Below, piece after piece: positions 8,575 to 16,833 of a stretch of DNA of 64,000 bases. The notes under the pieces are model-generated. The model did not search any database, had not been told where the DNA came from, and worked only from the letters and a program-made list of their open reading frames with translations. The stretch's first letter is position 1. Each line of letters starts with the position of its first letter. The stretch covers positions 1 to 64,000 of the forward strand of contig DATFBM010000041.1 in NCBI GenBank assembly GCA_035253825.1, read 5' to 3'. Made by a program: the position numbers and the translations under genes. Source of the stretch: JACCTH01 sp035253825. Lineage in GTDB: Bacteria; Actinomycetota; Acidimicrobiia; Spongiisociales; ZC4RG35.

Positions 8575-8607
8575 CATGCGGAAACCGCATGCTGAAGCCT
8601 TAGGTTT
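8575..8607 (+). promoter_or_regulatory. Putative bipartite regulatory site between galB-like and galD-like genes
   Basis: Bases 8575-8591 are a perfect inverted repeat: CATGCGG, AAA, CCGCATG. Counting from the first 15 bases of it, eight bases follow and then CCTTAGGTTT (8598-8607), which ends 44 bases before the TTG start of the galD-like gene. The same two parts with the same eight-base spacing occur upstream of the thiolase gene at 52434-52466. A transcription-factor site, possibly overlapping promoter elements, is the likely meaning; the regulator is not identified. Confidence 0.55.
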
Positions 8608-8651
8608 GATCATGCAGCAGACCGCTATCTTCCGGAGCTGGAGGTATCGAT

Positions 8652-9719
8652 TTGGGTTCCGATCCCGAAGGAATTCGCTGCATGCTGATGCGGGGCGGAA
8701 GCTCAAAGGGAGCGTTCTTCCTGGCCTCCGACCTACCCCCGGATCCCGCCGAGCGCGACTCGCTCTTGCTTCGGATCATGGGCTCGCCCGACGCCCGCCA
8801 GATCGACGGGGTTGGCGGTGCTCACCCCCTCACCACCAAGGTCGCAGTCGTTTCCCCCTCCGAACGCGATGACATCGACATTGAGTATTTGTTCCTGCAA
8901 GTGGCGGTGGATCGCCCCGAGGTCAGCGCACAGCAGAACTGCGGGAACATGCTGGCCGCGGTCGGACCCTTCGCCCTGGAACGAGGCTTGATCGGGGCTA
9001 CCGAGGGACAGAATTCTGTTCGCATCCTGATGGCGAATACCGGCGGGTTGGCGACGGCGAGCTTCCCGGTGGAAGCGGGGCGACCGGTCTACGCCGGCCA
9101 GACCGAGATCAGTGGGGTGCCGGGAACGGCGGCCGAGATCAGTATCGAATTCGAGAACATCGCCGGTTCCAGCACCGGGTCGCTGCTTCCCACTGGTCGA
9201 GCGACCGACAAGGTGGAAGGTATCGAAGTCACACTGGTTGACAACGGGATGCCGGTGGTGGTGGTGCGCGCATCCGACGCCGGAGTCAGCGGATATGAAA
9301 GCTGCGAGGAGCTCGAGTCCAACCTCGACCTAAGGCAGACACTCGAGCAAATCAGGATCAAGGCCGGCAACTTGATGAATCTCGGGGAGGTGAGCGGTAC
9401 CACGGTCCCCAAGCTGACATTGATCTCGCCCCCCCGATTCGGGGGAGCGATCTCCACCCGGACCTTCATCCCTCACCGCTGCCATCAGGCGATCGGAGTG
9501 CTGGGGGCGGTCAGCGTCGCCACCGCCTGTCTCCTTCCCGAATCCCCGGCCGCGCAACTGTCCGAACTCGCCCCCGGCGCCGAAGTGGTACGGATCGAAC
9601 ATCCCAGCGGGACCTTCGAAGCCTGGGTTCGGCTCAACGGATCCCGGGGGGTAGAGGGAGCCGGGATCATTCGCACGGCCCGGAAGCTGATGGACGGTCT
9701 GGTGTTTCCGCGGTCTTGA
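8652..9719 (+). CDS. galD: 4-oxalomesaconate tautomerase-like (PrpF family)
   Basis: A 355-residue PrpF-type isomerase with the DAP-epimerase-like fold. It opens with IRCMLMRGGSSKG, then QIDGVGGAHPLTTKVA and QQNCGNMLAAVGPFA, the conserved signatures around the active-site cysteine. GalD converts 4-oxalomesaconate keto and enol forms before GalB acts. The start is TTG at 8652, with GGAGG seven bases upstream. It faces away from the galB/galC genes. PrpF relatives also isomerise 2-methylaconitate or methylitaconate, but adjacent GalB and GalC homologues favour the aromatic route. Confidence 0.75.
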   Translation: MGSDPEGIRCMLMRGGSSKGAFFLASDLPPDPAERDSLLLRIMGSPDARQIDGVGGAHPLTTKVAVVSPSERDDIDIEYLFLQVAVDRPEVSAQQNCGNMLAAVGPFALERGLIGATEGQNSVRILMANTGGLATASFPVEAGRPVYAGQTEISGVPGTAAEISIEFENIAGSSTGSLLPTGRATDKVEGIEVTLVDNGMPVVVVRASDAGVSGYESCEELESNLDLRQTLEQIRIKAGNLMNLGEVSGTTVPKLTLISPPRFGGAISTRTFIPHRCHQAIGVLGAVSVATACLLPESPAAQLSELAPGAEVVRIEHPSGTFEAWVRLNGSRGVEGAGIIRTARKLMDGLVFPRS

Positions 9720-9739
9720 GAAGTTTCGCCTCGGGAAAC

Positions 9740-9752
9740 GGTCATAGTGACC
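9740..9752. promoter_or_regulatory. Perfect inverted repeat upstream of ABC importer operon
   Basis: GGTCA, TAG, TGACC lies 20 bases after the galD-like stop and about 90 bases before the start of the substrate-binding protein. A 5-3-5 repeat like this suits a dimeric repressor such as a GntR- or TetR-type protein; no such gene is in the immediate neighbourhood. Confidence 0.35.
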
Positions 9753-9841
9753 GAGTCTGGAATAGGGTGAGGCGCCGATGCCGCCGCAGGTTTACCACCG
9801 ATGGTGGGGACTCTCCGAGGTGGCCGACGAGGAGGAATGCA

Positions 9842-11137
9842 ATGAGTAAAACGCGCCGGAGGGTGAAACCCCTCGGGTTAATCGCCGTGCTTGCTCTCGT
9901 GTTAGGAGCCTGCGGCGGCGATGGGACGGCTGAGACAACGGCTGGGCCGGCGACTACCGCCGCCCCCACCGAGACGACTGAAGCTGCGCCCGAAACGACT
10001 GCGGCACCAACTGAGACCACCGAGCCCGCCTCGACCGAGCCGGTCCGGATCGGCCTCTTGACCGACCTGACCGGGTTCACCCCGTGGGCGGTTCAGGCCC
10101 AGGACGGGTTCATGCTGGCGGCTCAGGAGATCAACGATGCCGGAGGAATCGACGGGCGGATGATCGAGATCGTCGTCCAGGACTCGGAGAACGATCAGGA
10201 CGCTGGCGTCACCGGATATGAGCGGCTGGCCGAGGAAGGCGTGGTCGCGATCGGCGGGATCATTTCCAGCACGGTCGGCGCCGCCGTCTCGCCGATCGCC
10301 GAGGAGCTGCAGATCCCGACGTTCCTCATCAAGTCGGGAACGGAAGCAGCCCTTACCGCCGATAGCCGCTACATGTTCCGCACGTGCCTTCCGGCTGCTC
10401 CCATGGACGCGGGTCCGGTCCTCCAATATGCCCAGGCCCAGGGTCTAACCCGGGTGGGAGCAATCGTGGCCGACTACGCCTGGGGTCACTCCTTCGCCGC
10501 GGCGATGGAGAACACGTTTGCCGACTCCGGAATCGAGTTCCAGATCGAGACCGCTCCGGTTCCCCCGGATACCGACTTCACGCCCTTTGTGCGAGCCATG
10601 GCCGACTTCGGAGCCGAGATGATCGTGGCCACCGGCCACCCACCGGGGAGCGGGCCGATCCTGGCTCTGTCGGCTGACCTCCACGACGTCCCGGTCACCG
10701 GGGCATGGTCGCCCCCCAACCTGGTGCTAGGAAACCTGGCAGAGACCGCCATCGGCCGTTACGCCGACTTCGCTTGCGCCGACTACTTCAGCGATGGCTA
10801 TGCCGATCTGGCCACCCGTTATCTGGTCTTCTCGGAAAACCAGTTCATGTCCGACGATGCCGTGGCCGGTTTCGGGATCGTGACGATGGTGGCCCAGGCC
10901 GTCGGCGAGGTGGGAGACGACCCGGTGGCGATTGCCGAGTACCTACACGCCAACTCCTTCGACTTGGAGGGCTATGCCCATCCCATGAGCTGGACCGAAT
11001 GGGGCGAGCTCGCAGAGTCGCAGCCGATCTTCACTCTCATCAACGAGGGACCGGCCCCCGAAGGGCTCAACGAAGCCGGTGATTGGTGGTTCGACCTGTT
11101 GGTTCACGCCGAACCGCTCGAGCCGTTCCAGCCATAA
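9842..11137 (+). CDS. ABC transporter substrate-binding lipoprotein (branched-chain amino acid type)
   Basis: A 431-residue secreted lipoprotein. The basic start MSKTRRR, a hydrophobic stretch and LVLGACGG form a lipobox with cysteine ~25. A Thr/Ala/Glu-rich flexible linker of about 40 residues follows. The body is a type I periplasmic binding protein (VRIGLLTDLTG, INDAGGIDGRMIEIVVQDSEN, GIISSTVGAAVSPIAEELQIP). Members bind branched amino acids, amides, urea or aromatic acids. The dioxygenase coupled to the same operon and the adjacent Gal-like genes suggest an aromatic acid. ATG at 9842 is chosen for the GAGGAGGAATGCA upstream; the frame runs further up without homology. Confidence 0.88.
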   Translation: MSKTRRRVKPLGLIAVLALVLGACGGDGTAETTAGPATTAAPTETTEAAPETTAAPTETTEPASTEPVRIGLLTDLTGFTPWAVQAQDGFMLAAQEINDAGGIDGRMIEIVVQDSENDQDAGVTGYERLAEEGVVAIGGIISSTVGAAVSPIAEELQIPTFLIKSGTEAALTADSRYMFRTCLPAAPMDAGPVLQYAQAQGLTRVGAIVADYAWGHSFAAAMENTFADSGIEFQIETAPVPPDTDFTPFVRAMADFGAEMIVATGHPPGSGPILALSADLHDVPVTGAWSPPNLVLGNLAETAIGRYADFACADYFSDGYADLATRYLVFSENQFMSDDAVAGFGIVTMVAQAVGEVGDDPVAIAEYLHANSFDLEGYAHPMSWTEWGELAESQPIFTLINEGPAPEGLNEAGDWWFDLLVHAEPLEPFQP

Positions 11138-11144
11138 GCACCGG

Positions 11145-11885
11145 GTGCCCTCCCTCGAGCTCCGAGAGGTCGGGAAGTCCTACGGCGGCCTCCCCGCCGT
11201 CGACGGGGTGAGCATTGGGGCCGACGAAGGCGAGATCCTTGCCATCGTCGGCCCCAACGGCGCCGGTAAGAGCACCCTTCTCAAGCTCATCGTCGGCCTG
11301 GAGCGGGTGACAAGGGGGACGATCGTCTTCGAGGGTGATGATCTGACCAACTATCCCCCTCACCGCATTCGACAGCGGGGGATAGCACTCGTTCAGCAAA
11401 CGCCTCGAGCCTTTCCGAGCATGAATGTCTTGGAGAACGTGGCCCTTGCCGCCCTTTTCGGGCGCGTCAATGCCCATCGCGACGAGGAAAAGGCGCTTGC
11501 CAAAGCGACTGAGGTTCTCGAATTCGTCGGCCTCCAGGGCCGCCGTTTCGACCACGTCGGCAATCTCAACCTCCATCAGCAGCGATTTCTGGCGCTGGCC
11601 CGAGCAGTGGCCGGGGAGCCCCGCGTCCTGCTCCTCGATGAGGTGATGGCCGGACTCAACGATGCCGAGTTGGCGACGTCGATCGAAATTGTCCGCGCCA
11701 TCCGTGATCAGCGCCGTATCACCGTGATCTGGGTGGAGCATGTGATGAAGGCGGTGATGAGCTTGGCGGAACGGGTGGTGGTGCTCAACTTTGGCAAGGT
11801 CCTGACGCAAGGGCTCCCCCAAGCGGTGATGCGAGATCGTTCCGTGGTCGAGGCCTATCTGGGAGAAACCGGCCAGAGTGCTTGA
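11145..11885 (+). CDS. ABC transporter ATP-binding protein, LivG-like
   Basis: A ~246-residue ATPase and the first of two in this importer. Walker A is in VGPNGAGKST, the Q-loop in ALVQQTPRAFPSMNV, and Walker B in VLLLDEVMAGLND, followed by the H-switch in VIWVEHVMKAV. The signature helix reads LNLHQQR instead of LSGGQ or the LivG-usual LSLGQQ, so the ATP site that it contributes may be weak. GTG at 11145 is seven bases after the binding-protein stop. The next ATPase gene overlaps its end by eight bases. Confidence 0.88.
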   Translation: MPSLELREVGKSYGGLPAVDGVSIGADEGEILAIVGPNGAGKSTLLKLIVGLERVTRGTIVFEGDDLTNYPPHRIRQRGIALVQQTPRAFPSMNVLENVALAALFGRVNAHRDEEKALAKATEVLEFVGLQGRRFDHVGNLNLHQQRFLALARAVAGEPRVLLLDEVMAGLNDAELATSIEIVRAIRDQRRITVIWVEHVMKAVMSLAERVVVLNFGKVLTQGLPQAVMRDRSVVEAYLGETGQSA

Positions 11886-12576
11886 CGTCACCGGGTTTTC
11901 TGCCGGTTACCAGGGAAACGATGTTGTCCGCGATGTCTCCTTCCACGTCGATGAAGGAGAGGCGGTGATGATTATCGGTTCCAACGGGGCCGGGAAAACC
12001 ACTCTGTTCCGAGCGATCTGCGGGCTCTCACCAACCTCGTCGGGAGTCGTTCGCTTGAACGCGCACGACGTCACCGGAGTCCCCGCCCAAAGGATTGTGC
12101 GGCTCGGTATCGGCTTCGTGCCGGCGGAGCGACACCTCTTCCCGCGAATGACGGTGCAAGAGCACCTCGCTCTCGGGGCTTACCCCGAGCGACCCGATCC
12201 CGAGACCATGGGAATCGTCCTCGATCTCTTTCCCCGACTGCTCGAGCGCAAGCGTCAGCACGCCGGGACCATGAGCGGTGGGGAGCAACAAATGCTGGCC
12301 GTGGGTCGCGCCCTCATGTCTCGTCCTCGTCTCTTGGTGCTCGACGAGCCGACCACCGGTCTGGCCCCGAAGTTGGCCCACGAGGCCTATCAGGCCTTGG
12401 GGGTGCTACGCCAGCAGGGGCTCACGTTGCTGGTGGCGGAACAACAGGTGCCCCTGGCGATGGCTCATACCGACCGGGGCTATGTCCTCGAAAACGGGGT
12501 GATCAGCCTCGAGGGAACCTCGGCCGAACTCGCCGCCGACCCCCGAGTCCGAACCGCCTATCTAGGGGTGACCTGA
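11878..12576 (+). CDS. ABC transporter ATP-binding protein, LivF-like
   Basis: A 232-residue ATPase with canonical motifs: Walker A GSNGAGKTT, signature MSGGEQQMLAVGRALM, Walker B LLVLDEPTTGLAP, and the H-loop region near VAEQQVPLAM. It pairs with the preceding LivG-like ATPase to power the importer. The GTG start at 11878 overlaps the previous gene by eight bases, and its TGA stop overlaps the CTG from which the next gene appears to start. Confidence 0.9.
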   Translation: MLDVTGFSAGYQGNDVVRDVSFHVDEGEAVMIIGSNGAGKTTLFRAICGLSPTSSGVVRLNAHDVTGVPAQRIVRLGIGFVPAERHLFPRMTVQEHLALGAYPERPDPETMGIVLDLFPRLLERKRQHAGTMSGGEQQMLAVGRALMSRPRLLVLDEPTTGLAPKLAHEAYQALGVLRQQGLTLLVAEQQVPLAMAHTDRGYVLENGVISLEGTSAELAADPRVRTAYLGVT

Positions 12577-13430
12577 TCGCCACCGTCCTCGATGGGATCG
12601 TCCTCGGACTTCAGTTCGGCCTGCTCGCGGCCGGTCTCACTCTGGTCTATGGCCTGGGTGGAGCCCTCAACCTCGCATACGGACAAATGGCGGTCATGTC
12701 GGCGATGGTGGTTCTGTTCGCCATGGACGCAGGTGTTCCCGTCCTCCCAGCCGTGGGGCTGGGTCTTCTGACCGGCGCCCTCCTCGGATTGCTGCTCGAT
12801 CTCACAATCTTTCGCCCCGTTTATCGAAGGCAGGGCGAAGCTCGGATCCTCCTCAGCCTTCTGCTGACGCTGGGGTTGGCCTTCATAGTCGATGGCTTTC
12901 TCACCTGGAGGATTCCCTTTCGGGGACTCACTCTCAACATCAGCGGTGGCCCCATCGACGTCCTCGGTGTTCCGATGCGACGCGGGAGCTTGCTGGCGTC
13001 GGTCATAACCCTCGTCGCCTTCGCCCTTCTCTTCGCCTTTTTCCGGGCGACCGCTTTGGGACGGGCGGTGCGCTCGGTGATCGAAGACGAACAGGGAGCC
13101 CGCCTGGTAGGCGTCGATCCGCGTCGGATGCTCCGGCTGATTCTGATACTGAGTGGACTTCTGGCCGCCATCGTGGCCGTGACCCGGTCGATGGTCACCC
13201 CGGTGACGGTCACTCTCGGGTTTGAAATCACCGTCTTCGCCCTCATCGTCACCGTGGTCGGTGGCCTGGGAAGCTTCCCAGGGGCCCTTCTGGCGGGGGT
13301 GATCCTGGGGATCGTCAATAGCATCGCCGCCTCCTATATCGGAACCTTCCTCTCGCTCATCATCCTCTTGGCGGCGGCCGGCCTGACCATCCTCATCCGG
13401 CCCTCGGGACTCTTGGGAATCAGGGAATGA
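12573..13430 (+). CDS. ABC transporter permease, LivH-like, apparent CTG start
   Basis: A permease of about 285 residues. The conserved first membrane segment of LivH (DGIVLGLQFGLLAAGLTLVY, then GLGGALNLAYG) is encoded between 12590 and 12685, but no ATG, GTG or TTG exists in frame before the ATG at 12687. Starting at 12687 would remove that segment. The best start is CTG at 12573, overlapping the livF stop as CTGA and so suited to coupled re-initiation. The rest shows the usual hydrophobic helices and the EDEQGARLVGVDPRR loop that docks on the ATPase. Confidence 0.82.
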   Translation: MIATVLDGIVLGLQFGLLAAGLTLVYGLGGALNLAYGQMAVMSAMVVLFAMDAGVPVLPAVGLGLLTGALLGLLLDLTIFRPVYRRQGEARILLSLLLTLGLAFIVDGFLTWRIPFRGLTLNISGGPIDVLGVPMRRGSLLASVITLVAFALLFAFFRATALGRAVRSVIEDEQGARLVGVDPRRMLRLILILSGLLAAIVAVTRSMVTPVTVTLGFEITVFALIVTVVGGLGSFPGALLAGVILGIVNSIAASYIGTFLSLIILLAAAGLTILIRPSGLLGIRE

Positions 13431-14440
13431 GCGAGCAAGCCGTGCCCACCGAAGGGGCCACGCTGATTGGCGGCGCCGAACGCCGGTCGGCCCGATCCCT
13501 CGGCGCTCTGCTCCTCCCCCTCCTGGCGGCGGCGGTGGTGCTCGCCCCGGTTCCCTTCCTGCTCGGCGATTCCAGGGTCCTGATGGGCGTCGCCCTCTTG
13601 GGGCTGGCGTTCGCCTGTTACACCATCGGTTTCAATCTCATCTTCGGGAGCACCGGTCAGCTCTTTCTCTGCGTGGGAGCCCTGGCCGGAATCGGTGGCT
13701 ACGGCGCCGTCCTCCTCGCCGATCGACGAGGTTTGCCCTTGGTGCTGAGCATCTTCCTGGCGACGTTGGCAGCCGGATCGGTCGGGGGACTGTTGAGCTG
13801 GGTCGCTGTACGACGATCGCTAGGGGTGATTTTCACCGGGATCATCACTCTCATCTTTGCGCTTGCTTTCCACAACCTTCTCTTGGGTCGTGGGGATTTG
13901 ACCGGGGGCGAATCCGGTCTTCGCATCCAATCGGGGAGCGATACCTTCCTCGGGGATCGCACCCTCTCCTACTACACGATGCTGGCCTTGGTGCTTCTCT
14001 TCCTCCTCGTCCACGGGCTGCTGAGGCGCTCCCACCTTGGTTGGGGTTTTCGCGCCCTCCGCGACGACGAGGTGGCAGCCGAGCTGACCGGGGTCAACGT
14101 GGCTCGTTATCGGGTGATCGCTGCTTTGGTGGGTGGGGCGATGCTGGGCCTCGCTGGTGCGGTCTACGCCTTCGCGCGAGGTCGGATCAGTCCCAGCACG
14201 TTTGCCTTTGCGCAGGTGGATGTAGTGGTCCTGGTGATGCTGGCCTTCGGGGGAATCGGCACCCTGTTGGGACCGATCCTGGGAGCCATCGTCTTCACCA
14301 TCATCGATGAGCTTCTCGTCGAGCTCGGCCAGCTGCGATTGGTGGCGCTGGGGGCGTTGATCCTGGTGCTCTTCCTTTGGGTGCCCCGCGGGATCATCCC
14401 CTCGCTGGGGGCGCTGCTCAGGAAGGACCGACCCCGTTGA
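13427..14440 (+). CDS. ABC transporter permease, LivM-like
   Basis: A 337-residue membrane protein with about ten helices. The LivM signature is visible: YTIGFNLIFGSTGQLFLCVGA near residue 70, the loop FRALRDDEVAAELTGVNVARYR near 215, and AFGGIGTLLGPILGA near 280. It forms the heterodimeric channel with the LivH-like subunit, whose stop it overlaps (ATGA). Its own stop overlaps the dioxygenase start (TTGA). A hydrophilic N-terminal tail of about 25 residues precedes the first helix. Confidence 0.9.
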   Translation: MSEQAVPTEGATLIGGAERRSARSLGALLLPLLAAAVVLAPVPFLLGDSRVLMGVALLGLAFACYTIGFNLIFGSTGQLFLCVGALAGIGGYGAVLLADRRGLPLVLSIFLATLAAGSVGGLLSWVAVRRSLGVIFTGIITLIFALAFHNLLLGRGDLTGGESGLRIQSGSDTFLGDRTLSYYTMLALVLLFLLVHGLLRRSHLGWGFRALRDDEVAAELTGVNVARYRVIAALVGGAMLGLAGAVYAFARGRISPSTFAFAQVDVVVLVMLAFGGIGTLLGPILGAIVFTIIDELLVELGQLRLVALGALILVLFLWVPRGIIPSLGALLRKDRPR

Positions 14441-15399
14441 CTCGCTCCAACCTAGATATCGCCCATCTCGGATACGTGGAGCTCTTCACTCCCACCTTCG
14501 AGCAGAGCTTGCGCTTCTTCACCGAGTTGTTGTCGATGGACGTGGTTGAAGCCGGAGACGACTTCGCCTGCCTCCGCACCTGGGACGACTACGAGCTTTT
14601 CAGCCTACGCCTCGTCGCCCGCGACAAGGCCGGTGTGGGACGGGTGGGACTACGAGCCGCAAGCCCGACCGCCCTCCATGAACGGGTAAATGCAATTGAA
14701 GGCAAGGGACCGAGCGGCAACTGGGGAGAGGGTCTGCCGGGCCGCGGTGATACCTACAGCTTCTCCGATCCCGACGGCCATTCATTGGATCTCTACTTTG
14801 ATTCCACCCGCTTCTCCCCCTCCGAAGAGGTCATTCCAGCCCTCAAGAACCAGGGCCAGCGCCGACCCAACCATGGCATCGGTGTGCGCCGCCTCGACCA
14901 CGTCAACTATCTCGGGGCGGACGTCGAGGCCAACCGCGACTTCGCCGTCTCGGTGCTCGGTGCCCGACCAACCGAGCAGATCCAACTCGACAGCGGCGCC
15001 ATCGCCGGGATCTGGATGACGTTCACCAACAAGGGTTACGACCTCGTCTACACCAACGATTGGACCAAGACCCGGGGAAGGCTTCACCACATCGCCTTCG
15101 CCGTCGATCAGCGCGAGGACATTCTCCGGGGGGCCGACCTCTTCCTCGAGGACGGTGTCTTCATCGAAACCGGCCCGCACAAGCACGCTATCCAGCAGAC
15201 GTTCTTTCTCTATGTCTGGGAGCCGGGCGGCAACCGGATCGAATTGGTGAACGCCGGCGCCCGCCTGGTGTTGGCGCCCGACTGGAGCCTTATCACCTGG
15301 ACCGAGGCCGACCGGGCCAAAGGACAGGCCTGGGGCCTCCAGACAATCGAATCGTTCCACACCCACGGCACCCCGCCCGTACCCCCAGCCAGAGACTGA
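14437..15399 (+). CDS. Extradiol ring-cleavage dioxygenase (VOC, catechol 2,3-dioxygenase-like)
   Basis: A 320-residue two-domain type I extradiol dioxygenase. All three iron ligands are visible in the C-terminal domain: His in LDHVNYLGADVEANRDF, His in LHHIAFAVDQRED and Glu in GGNRIELVNAG. The second-sphere residues in FFLYVWEPGG also look normal. It should open a catechol-type ring next to a hydroxyl with O2. The TTG start overlaps the livM-like stop as TTGA, tying ring cleavage to uptake in one transcript. With the GalB/C/D-like genes upstream, a carboxylated catechol such as protocatechuate or gallate is a reasonable but unproven substrate; those are usually cleaved by the unrelated LigAB family. 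Confidence 0.85.
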   Translation: MTRSNLDIAHLGYVELFTPTFEQSLRFFTELLSMDVVEAGDDFACLRTWDDYELFSLRLVARDKAGVGRVGLRAASPTALHERVNAIEGKGPSGNWGEGLPGRGDTYSFSDPDGHSLDLYFDSTRFSPSEEVIPALKNQGQRRPNHGIGVRRLDHVNYLGADVEANRDFAVSVLGARPTEQIQLDSGAIAGIWMTFTNKGYDLVYTNDWTKTRGRLHHIAFAVDQREDILRGADLFLEDGVFIETGPHKHAIQQTFFLYVWEPGGNRIELVNAGARLVLAPDWSLITWTEADRAKGQAWGLQTIESFHTHGTPPVPPARD

Positions 15400-15495
15400 T
15401 TCTTCCTCCTTTAGATCCGGCAATCGTTTTCGGTACCGGATTTACACAAGAACCTACAAGCCCGAGTTGATTTGCCATCCTTACACTTCGACCGC

Positions 15496-16833
15496 GTGCC
15501 CCCCCAGACCCAGTACGCCAAGAGCGGCGACGTCAGCATCGCCTATCAGGTGACGGGCGGCGGGTCGCGCGATCTCGTTTATGTACCAGGCTTTGTCTCC
15601 AACATCGAGGTCATGTGGGACGATCCCGGGCTGGTCGGATTTCTTGAGCGACTGGCCTCGTTTTCGCGGCTGATTACCTTCGACAAAAGGGGAACGGGTG
15701 TCTCCGACCCGGTGCCCCCCGACCAGCTGCCAACGCTGGAGACCAGGATGGACGACCTGCGAGCCGTGATGGACGCTGTGGGCTCGGCGCGGGCCACGCT
15801 GTTCGGCCACTCCGAAGGTGGAAACATGTGCATTCTCTTTGCCACCACCTACCCCGAGCGCACCGACGGGCTCATCTTGACCGGCAGCTATGCGAAGCGG
15901 ATCCGCTCAGATGAGTATCCATGGGCACCAACCCGCGAGGAACGCCAGACGCACATCGAGGAGGTCGAACGCACTTGGGGGAATAGGGGTCTTGACGTTG
16001 AGTACTACGCCCCCAGCCGGGCCGATGACCCTGCTTTCGTTGAATGGCTGGCGCGCTATGCCAGATTGTCGGCCAGTCCTAAGGCGGCGGCCGCCCTCAT
16101 CAGGATGAACTCGGAAATAGACGTGACTTCAGTGCTTCCGCTGGTGAGGGTTCCCACGCTGCTCCTCTATCGGGCTGATGACCCCGACGTCAGTGTCGAG
16201 GAGGGGCGCTACATCGCCTCCAAAGTTCCAGACGCCAGGTTGGTTGAACTCGCCGGTGGTGACCATTTCTTCTGGGCGGGAGACACGGAGCCGTTGATCG
16301 AAGAGATCGAGGAGTTCATGACCGGTCATCGCACCCCGGCGCCATCGGATCGGGTGTTGGCCACCGTCTTATTCACCGACATCGTCGGGTCAACGGAAAT
16401 GGCTTCGGCCAAGGGTGATCAGGCCTGGCTGGGATTGCTGGATCGTCATCACCGCCTCATCAGAGCCCAGCTAGCTCGCTGGCGCGGCCGTGAAGAAAAT
16501 ACCGCGGGCGACGGCTTCCTTGCCACATTTGATGGGCCGGCGCGGGCGATCAGATGTGCAAGAACTATCGCTGCCGATGTCAAGCGACTTGGCCTCGAGG
16601 TCCGTTGCGGCCTGCACACTGGTGAAATCGAGATACGGGCCGACGGTGTGGGCGGGTTGGCCGTGCATATCGGAGCCCGCATCGCCGCCCTAGCCGGACC
16701 CGGAGAAGTACTGGTGTCGAGGACCGTGCGCGACCTCGTCTCCGGCGCTGGTCTGGAATTCGCCCCGCGGGGATCTCACACACTGAAGGGGGTCTCTGAA
16801 CCCTGGGAACTATTCGCAGTGGTCGGCGGCTAG
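15496..16833 (+). CDS. α/β-hydrolase fused to class III nucleotide cyclase
   Basis: A ~445-residue fusion. Residues 1-280 are an α/β hydrolase with a complete triad: Ser ~106 in FGHSEGG, Asp ~229 in YRADDPD, His ~257 in GGDHFFW. Residues ~290-445 are a class III cyclase domain (LFTDIVGSTE and AGDGFLATFD for the two metal aspartates). Where most cyclases have Asn-x3-Arg this one has His-x3-Arg (VHIGARI). GTG at 15496 is preferred because the family begins at 'PPQTQYAKSGD'; TTG at 15472 is possible. It probably couples binding or hydrolysis of a small molecule to cyclic nucleotide output. The 3' end overlaps the oppositely oriented cupin-cyclase gene by four bases. Confidence 0.85.
   Translation: MPPQTQYAKSGDVSIAYQVTGGGSRDLVYVPGFVSNIEVMWDDPGLVGFLERLASFSRLITFDKRGTGVSDPVPPDQLPTLETRMDDLRAVMDAVGSARATLFGHSEGGNMCILFATTYPERTDGLILTGSYAKRIRSDEYPWAPTREERQTHIEEVERTWGNRGLDVEYYAPSRADDPAFVEWLARYARLSASPKAAAALIRMNSEIDVTSVLPLVRVPTLLLYRADDPDVSVEEGRYIASKVPDARLVELAGGDHFFWAGDTEPLIEEIEEFMTGHRTPAPSDRVLATVLFTDIVGSTEMASAKGDQAWLGLLDRHHRLIRAQLARWRGREENTAGDGFLATFDGPARAIRCARTIAADVKRLGLEVRCGLHTGEIEIRADGVGGLAVHIGARIAALAGPGEVLVSRTVRDLVSGAGLEFAPRGSHTLKGVSEPWELFAVVGG

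Noticed and set aside
15416..15441. ATCCGG/CCGGAT hairpin after the dioxygenase as a terminator
   Set aside because: The loop is long (14 bases) and no U-run follows, so support is too weak to call it.
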